From: Myrica gale
Taxonomy: Eukaryota > Streptophyta > Magnoliopsida > Fagales > Myricaceae
NCBI GenBank assembly: GCA_963930655.1
Contig: OZ005611.1
Location: 1,123,501 to 1,187,500, forward strand
Length of the DNA stretch: 64,000 nt
Direction of reading: 5' to 3'
The translations under genes and the position numbers were made by a program. Below are positions 47,822-61,894 of this stretch, piece by piece (the stretch's first letter is position 1; each line of letters starts with the position of its first letter). The notes below the pieces were generated by a model. It was not told the DNA's origin, did not search any database, and was given only the letters and a program-made list of their open reading frames with translations.

Positions 47822-48616
47822 TCAAACAAATAAACTCAAGATCTTTCTTTCGCCTCCCTCTGGCTCTGAACAACAACCACCATCTGAACAATCACTTTCC
47901 AACGTCGACGTTTCTGACTCCTCCGAGGAACTTCTTCTCTTCCTTCCGCCGCCTTCTGCTTCCATCCTCGTACGCAGGTTATGATTTCCGGGTGTCAAGC
48001 AAAGATCAAGATCCAGTGTACTAACACACAGCTGGTTGCGGTGGGCTTCGGAAGCATTATTATCAGGTTGCCCGCCAACAAGTAAAGCGTCGCCTCGGAG
48101 AACCGTCTCCACGACCGCCTGGCACACTTGCCAGTTCCCTGTCCGAAGCAGCCCCACCACTCCGTTCACCGGATTTACCGTCCGTCCCACCGCTTCAAAT
48201 AGCAGAGACTGAAACAAAGCTAATTACCGAAACAAAACAAAAAAAGACCAACAAACGATACATTAGTATGTAGCGTAAATTCTGAGCATGTCCATTACAG
48301 TACCGTGCAGAGAAATATAAAGAGATAAAATCTCAACTCTTTAATTTAACTTTCAGAGATCTCTATGAATCCTAATGGAGATATCCATGATCCATGATCT
48401 TTACGTAAGTATATATAAGTATGTATGTATACCGGGTCTCTGGCTTTCGGGGACAGCGGAAATGAAGGACATGAGGCAGGCACGGCCAAAGAATTTGGCG
48501 ACGAAGAGGGTGGCATGACCTTGTGCTTGGGGGTTGTCTAACCATTGCAGGCATTGTCGAAGCATGCAATTGTCGCTGCAACCCTTTCGCAGAACCCGGC
48601 AGCCGTTGCAACTCAT
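47822..48616 (-). CDS. LOB-domain (LBD) transcription factor, class II (LBD40-42 type)
   Basis: Minus-strand exons 48616-48433 and 48219-47822 give 193 residues. The LOB domain begins MSCNGCRVLRKGCSDNC with the C-x2-C-x6-C-x3-C zinc-like motif, followed by HATLFVAKFFGRACLMSFIS and the GAS region; after the intron come SLLFEAVGRTVNPVNG and GNWQVCQAVVETVLRGD. The leucine-zipper spacing of class I is absent, and the ending of the domain is class II. The C terminus is Gly/Arg/Ser- and acidic-rich (KRRSSSEESE). Class II LBDs bind GCGGCG-like DNA and in Arabidopsis include LBD37-39 regulators of nitrogen and anthocyanin genes. The phase-1 junction RP|ALFQS restores the expected protein. Intact. Confidence 0.93.
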
Positions 48617-51600
48617 GATCTTCGCACATTAACTTAACCAGAGATGAGATTTTCAAGGAAAAAGCACTTTTCTTGAAATAGCCAGAGGAAGAGAGAGGAA
48701 GAAGACCCAAGGGGAGGGGGTTGAAGGCGGAAGAAAGCTGTGGATTTGAGGAGGGTATATAACATGTGAGTGCAATTGGTGGAAGTGGGTAACTATTGGA
48801 GGGATTAGGACTTAACTATAGTTCGCTTTAGGTATAGTCAAGATTTTCTTAGTGGGTTTAGTTCTTTAGGAGTTTGCTTACATTATCACACAAGATAAAA
48901 AATTTATTGACCAAACCACAAAGATAAATCTCCAATTTTTTTGAACCCTAGAGAAAAAACATGATTTTTGGAGCTAGCGCGTAAAATTCCCTTCACTTTG
49001 AGATTTTTAGTTTCAATTGGAAAATGTGCTTATGTTTCAATTAATAAAGCTTTGTGATTTGAGTGGGTGCGACATAAGGATTTAAGTTTATATTTGGCGA
49101 CCCACGGTTTTAGTTGACCATGGTTAAGTTGGTGGAGGAGATGAGGGGAAAAAGGGTAGGGATTGCAAAGAAGCGGGTGAGAGCGGCTCCGTGTCTCCGC
49201 GAATTCGCGAGGTTGTTCTACCGTTGGATTAACATCTACCACTCGCGTACTTTTTTTCTGATTCTTTCTCCTAATTTTGGGTCCGTACGAATTAGCTTGG
49301 AAGAGCAAATAGTTTTGAGAGCGGCTAACGAAACGCACTTCAACAACCGTTGGAATTCCTTAACTTTTCATGTTTTAAACCAACTATTTGAGCATTCCCA
49401 AAATTTTGGCATTCCTAAAGCATGGTGTTGGCAGCTGGTATGCATCAACGTCTAAGTTGGTGTATATGTGCCACGCTTTCCTTTCCTTTGGACAAGCCTA
49501 CCTTTAGTTTTTTGCCTGATCTTTCTTAGTTCGATAATGGAAGCTACGAGTAGAACCAATCGGGCAGTTCAAATTCAATAATTGAGGCATTCAGTAAAGT
49601 AGACAAATGCAGGATTCTATACTTTCTTTAGATCATATATAAAACTACAAAAAGTGTGGATCAGGCTGGCACTGGCCAACAATTGGTACAAATTTGGGTG
49701 AGCCGTGAGCCTACTTTCTTCTTCTTTTATAAATTTGGGTAGAAAAAGGGTGTAAAGATCTCGAATATCAATGAAGAACTCAGCCAATCCCGAATCAGCA
49801 CATGTTCAGTACTTGGGGTTTAATGAATTCAATGCTTTTCTAGAGTCCAGAACTTTAAAGAGTAAATACTTTCTCGCATGCCCTGCATCTTTGTCGAGAG
49901 CAATGCTAAAGTAAAGGGAATGTATAATTTAACAGCTTTTTTTTTTTTATATAGACAAAGCAGGCAAGCTTGCAAGGGAAATGGGAGTAAGGAGATTCAA
50001 TCCCCAGAAGCAACCCTCCTATAGGGAGGACGTGCCACTTGAGCTAGAGCTCATGGGCGTATAATTTAACAGCTTATTTGACATGTTTTCTGGGATTTTG
50101 GTTACAGTTATTTTATTCGTACAACGCGTGGCAGAGTGTAATTCCAAGAGATTGGGGGTGAATGAGCTGTCTTTCTAACTTTGATTAGCTAGGCACTAAT
50201 CTCTCGATTAGTGATGAGGATTAAAAGAGATAGTTTCCCTTACACGCTTAAAAATGAATGGAGCCGGCAAAGAATTCGGGCTTTAGAGGAAGTGGCTGCA
50301 TGCCATTTACAAGGTGCAAAAAATTGGGAAAATAAGTGGGCACGAGGATGAGGACAAAAGACGACGATGGGGATGAAGTTTTAGTGGCGACTCGGGTACG
50401 TGGCAGCTTTATCTGATAAGGACCAACTTCGCATCTACAAACCATAAAAGAAATGTTTTTTACTATTTGGTTCGACAAAATTAAGTTCGTGGAGAATGGG
50501 ATTCTGATTCATCAACAATACGGGGGGTTGGAACTTTCGCAGCTAGCTTTTGGCTTCACGCAACCAATGAACATTCGCAGCTCACTTTTGGCTTCATGCG
50601 TCCAAATTTGTTTTGAAAAGCAGTCTAGAATAATGTCAAATGGGCGTATCTTCTAAAGTTGTATAGGATTTTATACGAATGAGACCTCTCGGTAAGTTGG
50701 GGGTTCGGGCGTTTTTGGCGTTTAATTATTTGCAATACAAACTCTTCAATTGCCTCTTCCAGGAACTAGAAAGCAAGATCAAGTTTGGGAAGGGCACTAG
50801 GTAGTGTCAGCCACTCGTGATGTAAGCAGGGGTTGGGGCCTTGGGGGCGTTTTTGGCCTTTGAAAATGTTTACTTTGTTTTTTTTTTCCTTTGTGTCCCA
50901 TCAGTTTAAACTTTTGAGTCAGACAACAATGATATTCTCTCTCTTTCGGAATAGTTTGGACTTTTGGCTCCTGTAAAGTCTTGCTTGTCCCTTGTAAGTC
51001 GTAACAAACACTCTTAAATGCAGATGTTCATTCTGTGAATCTGTGTGCATCTTTTATGTCGTCTGGAGCCGCTGTGTCAAGATAGAATTATCCGGTGATT
51101 GAGATATGGGTGAAGTCGGCCTGGCCGATTTCCACAAGTCCTATGCGTTGAAGCCGGACCAAGGACTTTGGGCTCAAACTTTTTAAATCACGCTGCCGCA
51201 TATGGTTGTTTGGACGGGAAAACCTCTCTATTGCCTAGGCGATTATATTTAATTTTAATTTGGGGTATTTTTCTTGTTACTAACTCGTAAGATAACACAG
51301 ACGTATTCTCCTTTAGCTGGCAAGTGGGAACCCGATGAGGTTAGTAATACCACCCTGGAAGAGGCTATCCAGCGCAGCGGATGCATGGTGCATCATAAAC
51401 GAAAAGGAAGAAGCCTAGGGGGAGGGTTCTAGTGATGGGCCACAACCTGTTAAAACTAAGGATTGGCACCATAAATGGCAAGAGCAGAAGAGCTCTACCT
51501 GTTTGGTTATTTGCCTAATCTACACTTTTCCCTGATTTGTTCTTCCCCTAGCAGTAAGTTTGTCATATGAAGTAGGATTTTCGGCAAAACCAATTCTAAA

Positions 51601-52145
51601 CATCTGATGGGCCGTGAAATACCCGTCCTGACTACACCACTTGAGCACGAGTGAATTAACCCCTAAGGACCGACCGCGAGTCACAAGAGGCTTGATCACT
51701 CGAGGACTCCTCATGGCCATTTAAATAACAGACAGCAATTTTCGAATGCAACTCTACAAGTCAACTCCTTCAGAGGCAGCTTGGAAGTAGGAATCCCAAA
51801 TCGAAGGATACTTGACTCCGGTACTCTATTACTTCCCAATACAAATAATCAGGTATTCTTCTCCATAAGTCTCAAGTTTTACCTCCCTAATACAAAACTC
51901 TCTCTAAGCACTAACTTGGCCGTCGGAGACTTGATCCGAGGCCACCCCTCGGTGATTCTTGCAGGTTCATCAAGCTTCCGAGCACTATGGTGATTTCTTA
52001 GCATCATCAACACCTATTCTCAAAAATCTATATGCGCTTCATTTTGGCTAAATTAAAGGATAAGCAATACATCTGAAGTTGCTAATGTCATTACGAAAGC
52101 AACAGACCCAAAAGAACCCACCAACACTATTTCTGTCAATTGTAT
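48617..52145. other. Spacer between LBD and NPY genes
   Basis: Contains the LBD promoter side (48617-48800) and the SINE at 49922-50075. Several frames (49114-49455 +, 51520-51720 -) lack any recognised motif. The 50.9-52.0 kb stretch is GC-richer than its neighbours and may be old repeat sequence; not identified. Confidence 0.4.
49922..50075 (-). mobile_element. tRNA-derived SINE with 17-base target duplication
   Basis: GTATAATTTAACAGCTT at 49922-49938 is repeated exactly at 50059-50075. The 120-base element between them is on the minus strand: the head CATGAGCTCTAGCTCAAGTG (A box), a B-box-like GGGGATTGAATCT, and a tail TATATAAAAAAAAAAAA that appears as T-run at 49939-49950. The perfect duplication suggests a fairly recent insertion. 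Confidence 0.85.
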
Positions 52146-55100
52146 CTAAGACGCTGAATGCCTCCTATTTCTGGAAGGTGTTGATTTAACTTCTTCTGGG
52201 TTGCCAGAGCCAAGACTGTCTGATGAATCGGAACCACTATTGTCACCATGTCCTCCTTTGCTAGACCACAGCTTTGTAAAGATTTTTTTCTTCGACTTGA
52301 GCAGCCCTTTCATTTTACTAATGGCAGCTTTGTCAACGTTACTTTTGCCATCTCCATTTCTCTCACTACCTCCCAGTCCGTTGCCCAACCTTAAAGCAGC
52401 TAGCTCCGCCTTCAGGGCCTTGAGCTCCTCAGCTGTGGCCACCGCATCCCAGTCATCCTCCGTGTTAGTTGTTGCTGACCTTGAGCTTCCATTAGAGCCA
52501 CTACTTAGATCCTTGATGCCTTTGGGTAGGTCAGGAGTGCTGCTGCCCGATGAGGAAGCAGCCCTAACCTGCTCAAAAAAGAGTACCTGCACCACTACAC
52601 GCAATGGCAGTCTTTCATTTTGAACAGCATGCATGGACGCATCAACTGATAGCTTCTTGCAGTCCATCAGCTTACATATCCTCTTCCTCTCACTCTTGCT
52701 GATCCCTGGGTGCTCCTGCATCAAGGCACATTGAAAAATGCAACTCTGTTTAGAAGTTTGAGAATACCCGGTTCAAACTTGAGTTCTACAGCAGTGAAGA
52801 ATTGAGCAGTGCTCTAGTATATATCAAATTTCCAGATTGAAACGCTAACACGCCATGTTTTGCACCATGATATTTGAAACCTGTTGTCAATTCATTGGAA
52901 AGCCCTGTAAGGAACTCTTACCTTTAGGTACGTGTCAATGGCACGGTAAAGCCCATCATGAGCAGGCCGAGAGATGCCAGAAACCATCTCAGCGAGATCA
53001 ACAAATTTCAACAAGGGTAGTTTGGGATCCTTAGAAATTTCAGCAAGGTATCCATCTATCAATTTTGCCACCATCAGCTTGGAAGCATCGAATAAAATCC
53101 CTGGCCTTCTTGTCTCCTGAAGCTCAAGGCTTTCTTCAAGTGATTCAATCTCAGCATTCTGATCTTGCATCAGGAACTCCTCCACTATTTTCTGTACCGT
53201 AGTAACATCATACGTTGTAGTTTCCTCGTCTCGTGCTCGAATCAAAAGATCACTAACGGAAGCTTCCTCCAGTTGCTGTCCTATTCTCCTCGCCAGCTCA
53301 ACCACAGCCATCTCCCCTGACTCCAAAAAAATGGAAGCTTTCAACAACTTGAGCATGAAACTACAAGAGACACGGCCTTTCTCTGCAGGCAATAGCCACA
53401 CTATTGTATCCACTATTGACTTTTGTTTTACTATATCACCAGACTGAATCATCCCCTTACTGAATCCTGGCAATCTTCTATATGCATAAGCTTTCAAGGC
53501 TTCTCCAATAACATCATCAGCAACTACCCCTTTGGTTTTGATATTCACTAGAACCCGCTTATATAGGTCGATTTCAAGCTCACACAAATCCTCAACCCAC
53601 CAGTCCTTTGGCACCGGACGGATTCTGACACCATTCCAGTTTGGATCATTGCCATTACGCTCCGGCAGCCTCTTCCGATTATATGTATAGGACCAGTCAA
53701 CCTTGGAAATGTCAACACAAGCCTTGGTTGCAACAAAGTCAATGCAATTGCCGACCACCTTCAACTCCTCTGATAATGGTAACAGAAACTTTGTAGTCTG
53801 CAGGACAATGATGGAATCTTTCCAGCTGCGGAAAATGCTAGAGATAAGAAAGACATCAATCTTGTAAATGAGGTTCCCTCTCTCCATGGTCTCATGCATT
53901 TCTAGGTACTCAGCTGCACATCGAGCTGCAACAACATTGTAAGCATTGAGGATGACCGTCATGCCATAACAAAACTTCGCACATATCTCAAATGCAGCAG
54001 GACCACCAGGAATGTCGGAAATGTGGACTTCATCTGTGTTCTCTTCATTTGGGGTTGCAACCAACTTCTGCAAGCGGGCACTCTTTGACAGTAGAGGAAA
54101 CTGCACACCAGATATCTCAGATTGCCAATCACAGAATATACATCTTCACAAAGTATACTGACATGTACATTTATGAATGCAAAAGCACGGAGTAGAGCCA
54201 AGTTTGAAACTTTAATTGGTTTCATCATTGAGGTTGAAAATAAGAGCTAAAAGTGGCTTAGTTCTACAAAGTAATAGGAAGTCAAAAGCTAGTGCCAACC
54301 AATGCCCCGACAAATTTTGTCATTCTATATCGACTATCACCTCTATCAATTCTTTATGAAGTTCCTTTTTTATTCTTATATTCTGTTGAAGGCTCACTCC
54401 ATGAACACACTGAAAGTTTGCAAGTGCACTAGCTAAAACCTTTGTCGCTCCATGTGCTGGAATTAATTTTCCATGTTCTATTCATAAGCAACCAAGTATG
54501 TACCTTGTCTAGAGAAGGAAAAGGGAAAGACTTGAATAACAACAACAATACTAATAATAAAAGCTGTGGTAGCGAATTCTCCATTCTGATCACCCAATGT
54601 GTCAAAATCCTACAAAGTGAGGGCTGCTATACAGGTCCTGGAGCTAAAAAAAAAAGAGCTGAAAGGGTATAATGCTAATAAGGCTCATCACATACAAACA
54701 GTACTCGGTTAAAGGATATTGTACCTTATGAAGATAGAATTTTACATCCCCAACAATAAGAACAATGTCTGTTGCCAATTCGCTTGCCACATACCTGCAC
54801 ATTTATTTTCCCTCATAAAGTTGGTGACAAATCTCTAAAGACATACAAATAAGTATGATCAAAGTATTATCACAAAGGATGAAGATGATTGAATTCATCA
54901 AGAATCCTTTGAGACTGTTCTCTTGATGCTCTCTATGCAGAAAATGCTATAATAAGCAAAGTACTAACAACTTGTTTCCCTGTAAAATTACACTCAAGGT
55001 TTTGTTCTTGCCAAGCATTCCATTGCTTTAACATCAAATAAGTAATAGACTGTCAGTCCATCAATGAATGTGTAAGCTAGTAGCATAATTTCATCTATTT

Positions 55101-56202
55101 CCATCTTGAACAGCTCGGAAGTCCGATAGCCGGCTTCAATTTCAGTGGACAGGCAACCAGGACCCATTACTAAAAATATGGAATCTATTTCACCAGAGCT
55201 TACAAATCAAAACAGACCCTATATGGACATGTTGCTAGTAAGCCAGCATTCAAGCAATCTTTAATATATTCATGCAAGTGTCCCTAGTTTTAGTCTCACG
55301 GTTATCATCTATGGATGAGGATTCACAAACACAAACACAAACGATCACATTTCCCTTGCAACACTCCCGAAAAGGGAAGCATTTCAATTTTTCACGAGTG
55401 GGAGACACCGCCCAACTTTCCGTGTCTTCTAATAGAGCAACTATAATTACCACCACTGGATGTAATATACTGAGGAACTTGTTCCAGTCAATTAATACAA
55501 CAATCATTTCTCAACGAAAACAAATCCCGTCCATTCAATTGCCAAATAATACCAACTGAGGACCTATTAGAAAATAACACCACATTGTCTGGACCCAATC
55601 TTTAGAAATCCCCAACAGATACGAGCATCCGAAGGCAAGTTACCACACCGAGAAAAATTTACTAATTTGAAAACAAGAACCAAATCTTTTTATTTCCCGA
55701 CGTAGTTAGAACTGATAACAAACCTCAATCGCCGAAAGAGATCAGCAAAAGAATGCAAACTTTGGACTTAAAATTTGTTTTTTGGATAGGACGTATTTTG
55801 ATTGGGCAAAGAAGTCATTCACGGACACCAAAGGGAGCCGAAAGTAGACCTCAACAATTATTTATCTTGAAAGAGATTTCATGATACCTGAGAATATGTC
55901 AAAGTTTAAACTGCACCATAAAAGTGCTACAGTAAGGGTCAATCTAAGTGGCAAATTTACTACAGATGAAAGGGAAATCTAACACAAAAGAAGCGGCAAA
56001 GAGGACTCCAAAGGCATTGGTAACAGCCTTGATAAAAACTGAAATGTATTTAACATAACAGAGCGGTAATTCCAAAACGAGTTTCGAAAGAGAAGAGAAA
56101 AGAACACACTGTTTAACAAAAAAAGTCCAAATGATCTCACCTGACATTGTTCCCATCAGTTTGAAAGGAATCCAACTTCGATCCCAGTTTCATAAACTTC
56201 AT
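52146..56202 (-). CDS. BTB/POZ-NPH3 protein of the NPY (NAKED PINS IN YUC) type
   Basis: Four minus-strand exons, 56202-56141, 54794-54725, 54100-52922 and 52715-52146, encode 626 residues. Exon 1 starts [17 protein letters not shown]; exons 2-3 form the BTB domain ([54 protein letters not shown]). The NPH3 domain follows (about residues 200-470: [53 protein letters not shown], with the YD motif region [13 protein letters not shown]). The C terminus has [17 protein letters not shown], a predicted coiled coil ([14 protein letters not shown]) and a Ser-rich tail ending RHSAS, as in NPY2/NPY5. NPY proteins act with AGC kinases in auxin-controlled organ formation and probably as CUL3 adaptors. 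Intact, all splice phases agree. Confidence 0.93.
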
Positions 56203-57668
56203 CTCTCTGAAGCAAAAAGCTCAGCTTCACCGCTATACCTTCAAACCAACCTTCTCCAACACTCAACTGATTACTGCTAGATACCACCAAGCATCTGAGT
56301 GAACAAACACGAACCCCACAATCGAGGAAAACTCCCAGAAGTGGAAAGAAAGTACCCCGAGGGTGTGGGGACCAGATTTCTGAATGCAACCGAGTTCCTG
56401 CTCTCCAAGCGAGAAAAGAAGGATCTCAAAGAGTGATATATGCTTTGGTGGTATGAGAGCGAATCTTTGACAGCAACCGAGGCAAAGAGTCTGAGTAAGA
56501 GAGAGAACAAGATAAAGGGAAACACAAGATGGGGTGAGCAATTTTTTAAGAAAAGGTTCTCTTGAATGCCAAGAGAGCCAAAGAAGAGATTGTTTCCTTG
56601 GTCGGCGGCAAAGCCCACGGAGCCCGGGCGCACCTAGTTACCCCAGGAGACATAGCCAACAGACGCGCAAGACTAAAATAATTCTCAAACCAGTGATACC
56701 CGCAAGCACAAATCTGACTCCACCTCACTCCACTAATTCTTTTTTCTGCTCCTGATCACTTTGTTTCTTTGTTTTCCATTTTTTTAAGCATTCATACCAC
56801 CAGGCCCTCTTGTGGTCTTTAAAGCTTTAGGTTCCAAATGCAACATAACAAAAGTTTATATATGATTTCTTTATCCGTTCGAAGTTTGAAAAAGCCTGAA
56901 ACGGAAAACAGCATCTCGGTATCAGTTGAAGAAACCACCAAAACGGTAGACAACAAGCATCTCTCTTATTTTTGCACAGGAATAAATCGGAGAGATCACG
57001 AAACAGAATTTAATTAAGGTTATGTTCAACCAACTAGCAACTACCAACAAGAAATCACCACAAAGTTATTACTCAACTCTAAGGAATCTATCAGAATAAA
57101 TCACAGAAATCTACTAAAATATTGCATCTGAAGATCATGCTCATGTTGTGTAATGTTAAGACTCTAAAGCCACAAATGGAGAAATACGCGACGCCCACTA
57201 TCAAGTCGGAAAGCTAAAGACAAAGCCCAAAAACCGCTCTCCGTGTAAACCCCAACAAAACCCAAGACCGATAGATCAACTCTTCAAAAGGAGTAACAAG
57301 TAATAACAAGCTATCTCCCTTACTGTGAAAGTAAGCTGAACTCCATCTAAGTCCGAGATAGTATCAGCAAAAACCAAACCAAGAAATCTGAACCCATGTT
57401 AAAGAAGAAGCAAACCCGACAAAATAAAACAAACGAACAAGAGAGTGTGTGCGCGCTACGCAAACTTCACCAAAATCTTACACCAGCATTCCAATATTTT
57501 CGCGTCAAGAATAAGAAAGAGTTCAGTGTAACAGTGACACTGCCAACGAGAACGTTAACTGCACTACCAAACTCGCCCCATCAACTCCAAAACCAAAAGC
57601 GCCCATCAGAAAATGAGCTGGTTCTCACAGTTTCTGCATCCAAAATCCCAACTACAAAACACGGAGCG

Positions 57669-57686
57669 CCCCCCCCCCCCCCCCCC
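57669..57686. repeat. C18 run with adjacent CA microsatellite
   Basis: About eighteen C then, after TTCCTTTCT, a short (CA)n from about 57696 to 57709. Confidence 0.8.
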
Positions 57687-60600
57687 TTCCTTTCTCACAC
57701 ACACACACATACCAACAAAGATTACAAGAACGAAGCTGTTGCGAAAGGATTCATCTACAAACACTACCACCTTCTCCAAGCTCAATGTTTTCCCTTTACT
57801 CACTCGCTTTCTCTTTCTCTATAATTTTCCCTGCGAAAGTGGGAAGACGTTCATTCAATTTGGGGGGCATTACACTCACCATTACACTTGCTCAGTCATG
57901 CACGCCACACTGACACTCCAGCTTTCTTCTTGTTGCCCCCATAATCAGGACTCCATTAAATGACCCTTTACTTGCTTCCTAATTAACCCATAACCAACCC
58001 CTCTCTCTCTCTCTAACGCACACATTTCTTGCACTACTACCTTATTCTTATACATCATGGTGGTGGCAGTGGCACCAGAAAACTCATAAAAGGTGATTTA
58101 TCAAACAGTAAAAAAAAGGTGGGCTTTAGACATGTCGAAGTTCAATTGGCTGAAAGTCCAAAATGTCAAAAAGAAATCTTTTCTATGTAATATTAAAACA
58201 ATCAGGGTAGTCTTTAGCCTGTGTTGACTATCATTTGGAAAAAAGCTATTTGAGGCTTGAGCACCCCCACCATAATCTGAGCTTTGTGCTATAGATATAA
58301 ACAATTAATTCTGTTTCTTAGAGAAGTTAATTTACATAACCCTTCTAAAGTGGGAGGAGATTCTGCATCTTTCGACCGTATTTGAGTACTAATGAAAGCC
58401 TCAACAACCATTGATCTGTGGCTGTCTTATATCTCAATTATTTCTTTCGAGCTTTGCTGCATGTATGATGTAACGATTTCACTGAAGTATATGTATGTGA
58501 GTGTGAGGCACTTAAATGGGTCGTTACAATTTATTAAGAAAGAGAGAAAAGCCTCACTCAATTCATGTACGACTATATTAGATGCAATAAAGAAAACATA
58601 TTAGGAGTTTCTAATTACAAATTATACACCTCAATAAATTGTCTTGGATGATGGTATCTCCTGTACCTAGAATCTACTCGGTCTAAAATATGTAGGAAAT
58701 AAATCACCAATAATTGACAAAAACACGACAGTGTGTTATGTGATAATTGCCTTTGGAAAAAGCCTACGTACGTAATTGTTTTCGTGTTTGCCCTTTCAAT
58801 GTTAACTTTTCTTATTTTAGGCTTTCAGGGATCGCAGTTACATTTGCGAATGAATGGAACTGTGTGGTGCAAGTTCAAGTTTCGTTTTGATTAGGTGCTT
58901 GAGGTTGACCAGCTGAATTGTGCTCACCATTCATCCACTTGACTACGAGTAGCTTCTCCATGGAGTAACCGAAGCTAGTTGCATAAGAGAGACAAATGCC
59001 CGCCGTTCAGTAATTGCGATATCTATCTAGGCTAGCTAGACTGGTTCTCACTGCTCACTCGTGCCAAAGATTGTCTCCCACATAAAAGACATCACGGACA
59101 GAATTAGAATTACAAGTGCAAATTGAAAGGAAATGTTCCAATACAAATTTGCCTTGGATTCGTATCATACTCCCAGTGGAACATGCATATCCTGTAAAAA
59201 CAGCTACTTTTGTTCCTGTAAGTGCTCGTGAAATTATCACCGAAGACTGAAGCAATGAAACTTTGATAATTGCTTAAAGAACACTCGATTCCTTTTGCTT
59301 TGAGTTGGTTCGTTTTTTGCGACAGAAGGCTGCTTCAAAATTTAAAGTCGGTTTTGGATCGAAGTTTGGACCAAGTCATATTTATGTGGCGGGGGTTTTA
59401 CGATAAGAACTGGTCAGCAAGTTTCCTGTCACGCCGGTGGTTTAAAGGTCCCACATGCCTCGTATTAGCATTTGGATGGCTAAATAATATCATCCTAGCT
59501 TCTGGTCATATGCTACTACTTGGAAAAGGGCTTCGCCTGCATCGACTTTGACCCACCATATGCTTCTGCTCCAATGTTGGTTGTTTGGAATGTTTTTCTC
59601 ACATTTGCCAGATGCTAGCTTTATTTGGAGAAAAATCCCTAATTTGGCGGTGTATCGATTTTGATCTGTTATCGGATTTGGATCATTTAAAGGTTTCTTA
59701 AAGATAGTTTATATTTTATTTTTCTTTAATGTGTTTCCAAATTGTTTATTAAATTTTCTTAATCTTATTACAAATATTAATCACAATATGCATATTACTC
59801 CTTTTAATTTGGATGTTTGAGAGTGTAAAATATTAAAATTTATACAAGTGGGGAATTTTATTGCAAAATACGACATCTAAAATATATCAATCCACATTTA
59901 ATTTAACCCATTAGTGCATAACTATGTGCTGCTCAACAAGTGGGGTAAAAAACTAGGGGAAAAAAAAGAAAAAGAGCAGTACACATTCTTGGTTGATTAT
60001 CTAACACAAAGCACATGCCCACCATAAGCAAAGTTGCTGAAACCAATATGGGCATTTGCTTAATTACTCAAGTAGACAATATCGATGCCCCAATCATGGC
60101 AACCATATATTGGTCTTGATTTGTTGGGTCTAAATTACATGCACCAATGAATACCAGAGATTAGCATGCGTCGAGATAATAGGATTGTGGATGCATCATA
60201 GAATCATAGATCAGCAGCTTTTGTGAAGTAAAATTTAAGAGAACATGGTCAGGACCACCCCTATAAACTCCAGCATCTTCCCCCATGTTTCCTGAGTGCT
60301 CTACCAATAAAACAAACACAGAATAATAGATCGAGACCAGACACTTGAAAAGAGAGAGTACAGTTACACGAGCTAGGCAGCCTGTGTGGTCCTTCAGAAA
60401 GGTAATAATCTCTAAATAAATCATCGACTTAAATCATATTTGAACTGTTAGATCGGTTCAAGTGTTTATAGTTTATTACTCCGCTTTCAATTAGGTCTAT
60501 CCGAATATGAAATCAAAGGTTGGGTACAATAATTTCACTGATTAGTAAAATTTATTTTCCTACTGCAGGTTCAGTACAGATTATAACAAATAGCGACACA

Positions 60601-61184
60601 AAGCAAATAATCTAATATTTGGTTACTTTTGTAAATAGCACTAATGTTAATTTTGTTTTCTTTATGTATTGATTTCCAACTGCAAGGTGGAAAACTTGCT
60701 TGAACCGTTAATATATCCTATCCTAAAGTCCTATAGGAAGATATTTTCAACCGTCAAATACAATTATAAAGATGGGGAGAGTGGAGGAGAGAATATATTC
60801 TATTCTCTGGTTTGATTGAGACTAGTGATTAAACAAAAACTTAAGATTAAAAATCATAATAAACTAAAATTCAGGGCGAAGATAATTTAATTCCATTAAA
60901 GTAATGGGAATTGGGAAACCCCATAGAATTAGACTCTTTCATTTTCTCGAGAGCACTAGGTGAAATTCTCAGTTGGCCTGTTGGGGGGTTCTTTTTTAGG
61001 CCGAAAGTGGTTGGAATATGATTAGGATACTGAGTGAATGGCTATGATGAGAAGTAGGGACAATACAATAGGGGAAAAGATTTGACACCCAAACCAAACA
61101 TGGGGGGAGAGAGAGATTCAGACTCAAGAAAGATGTAAAAAAAATATTTGGGAGAATATCCTAATCGCAGAATCTTCCGCCGAG

Positions 61185-61202
61185 TATATATATATATATA
61201 TA
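61185..61202. repeat. (TA)n microsatellite
   Basis: Nine uninterrupted TA units. Confidence 0.85.
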
Positions 61203-61894
61203 TTTTTCTTTTTTCTGTAAAGAAGCACACTGACACTGAGCTGAGCTTTGCACGAAACTCCCCACAACAATCTGTGGCAAATTTTCTTCGTTGCAGCCCA
61301 ATAATAGCGAATTTGACAGTATCACGCCTACCAGTGTGTGGCCCAGTGGCTTTTACAGTATTACGTCTTTTTTTTTTTAATGATGGCTTTTTGTCAGAGT
61401 GGATACACATTTATAATTGGAAAAAAGGGAGATGATTAGGGCTTCTAACGCTGCCATGCAAAAGCCGAACAGTTGGTGCAGCCCATTATAGTGATATTTG
61501 AGAGTTTGTGGCCCGGCTGCTTTTTAGGTTTGCTATTTCATTTTTTCGCCATAGGGCTATCATCATTGGCCTTTCGAGCTGAAACATTAAATACACACTT
61601 CTCTCTCTCTTTCGTCGCAGAGACACGCAGACGTCGAAACATGTGTCACTGTAGTGATGCTATTGGACAAGCATTGTCAACAAAACATGATGATGAGAGG
61701 ACGTGACATTAAAAAGAAGGAAAGGGCATTTTCGAGATCGTACCCATTTTCGATTTTTTTTTTTCACTCTCTTCTGGGGTTGGGTTGGGACTTGTACTCG
61801 CTTTACGATGGGATTGTAGAGTAACCTCGTTCAGGTGGCGCAATTGCTTTGCTTCTGAATGACTTAGTTATTAGCCAGTGAGCCAACGATGCGT

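Larger units (their letters stand above)
56203..61894. other. Gene-poor region upstream of NPY
   Basis: Starts with the NPY leader and promoter. Contains a C18 run (57669-57686) followed by a CA microsatellite, and a TA microsatellite at about 61185-61202. Open frames here (for example 57396-57824 +) look like low-complexity read-through. No gene or RNA gene was recognised. Confidence 0.45.

Noticed and set aside
49114-49455. Plus-strand 113-residue open frame
   Set aside because: No recognisable motif, codon pattern or gene context; likely chance.
49690-49740. AAATTTGGGT direct repeat around a 31-base insert, as another micro-retroposon
   Set aside because: The insert's T-rich end is on the wrong side for either orientation of a poly(A) tail, and the repeat is only 10 bases.
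51520-51720. Minus-strand 66-residue frame in GC-richer DNA as an organelle insert
   Set aside because: I could not match it to any plastid or mitochondrial gene from memory; unsupported.
57396-57824. Plus-strand 142-residue open frame
   Set aside because: Driven by C-run and CA microsatellite with low-complexity product; no domain.
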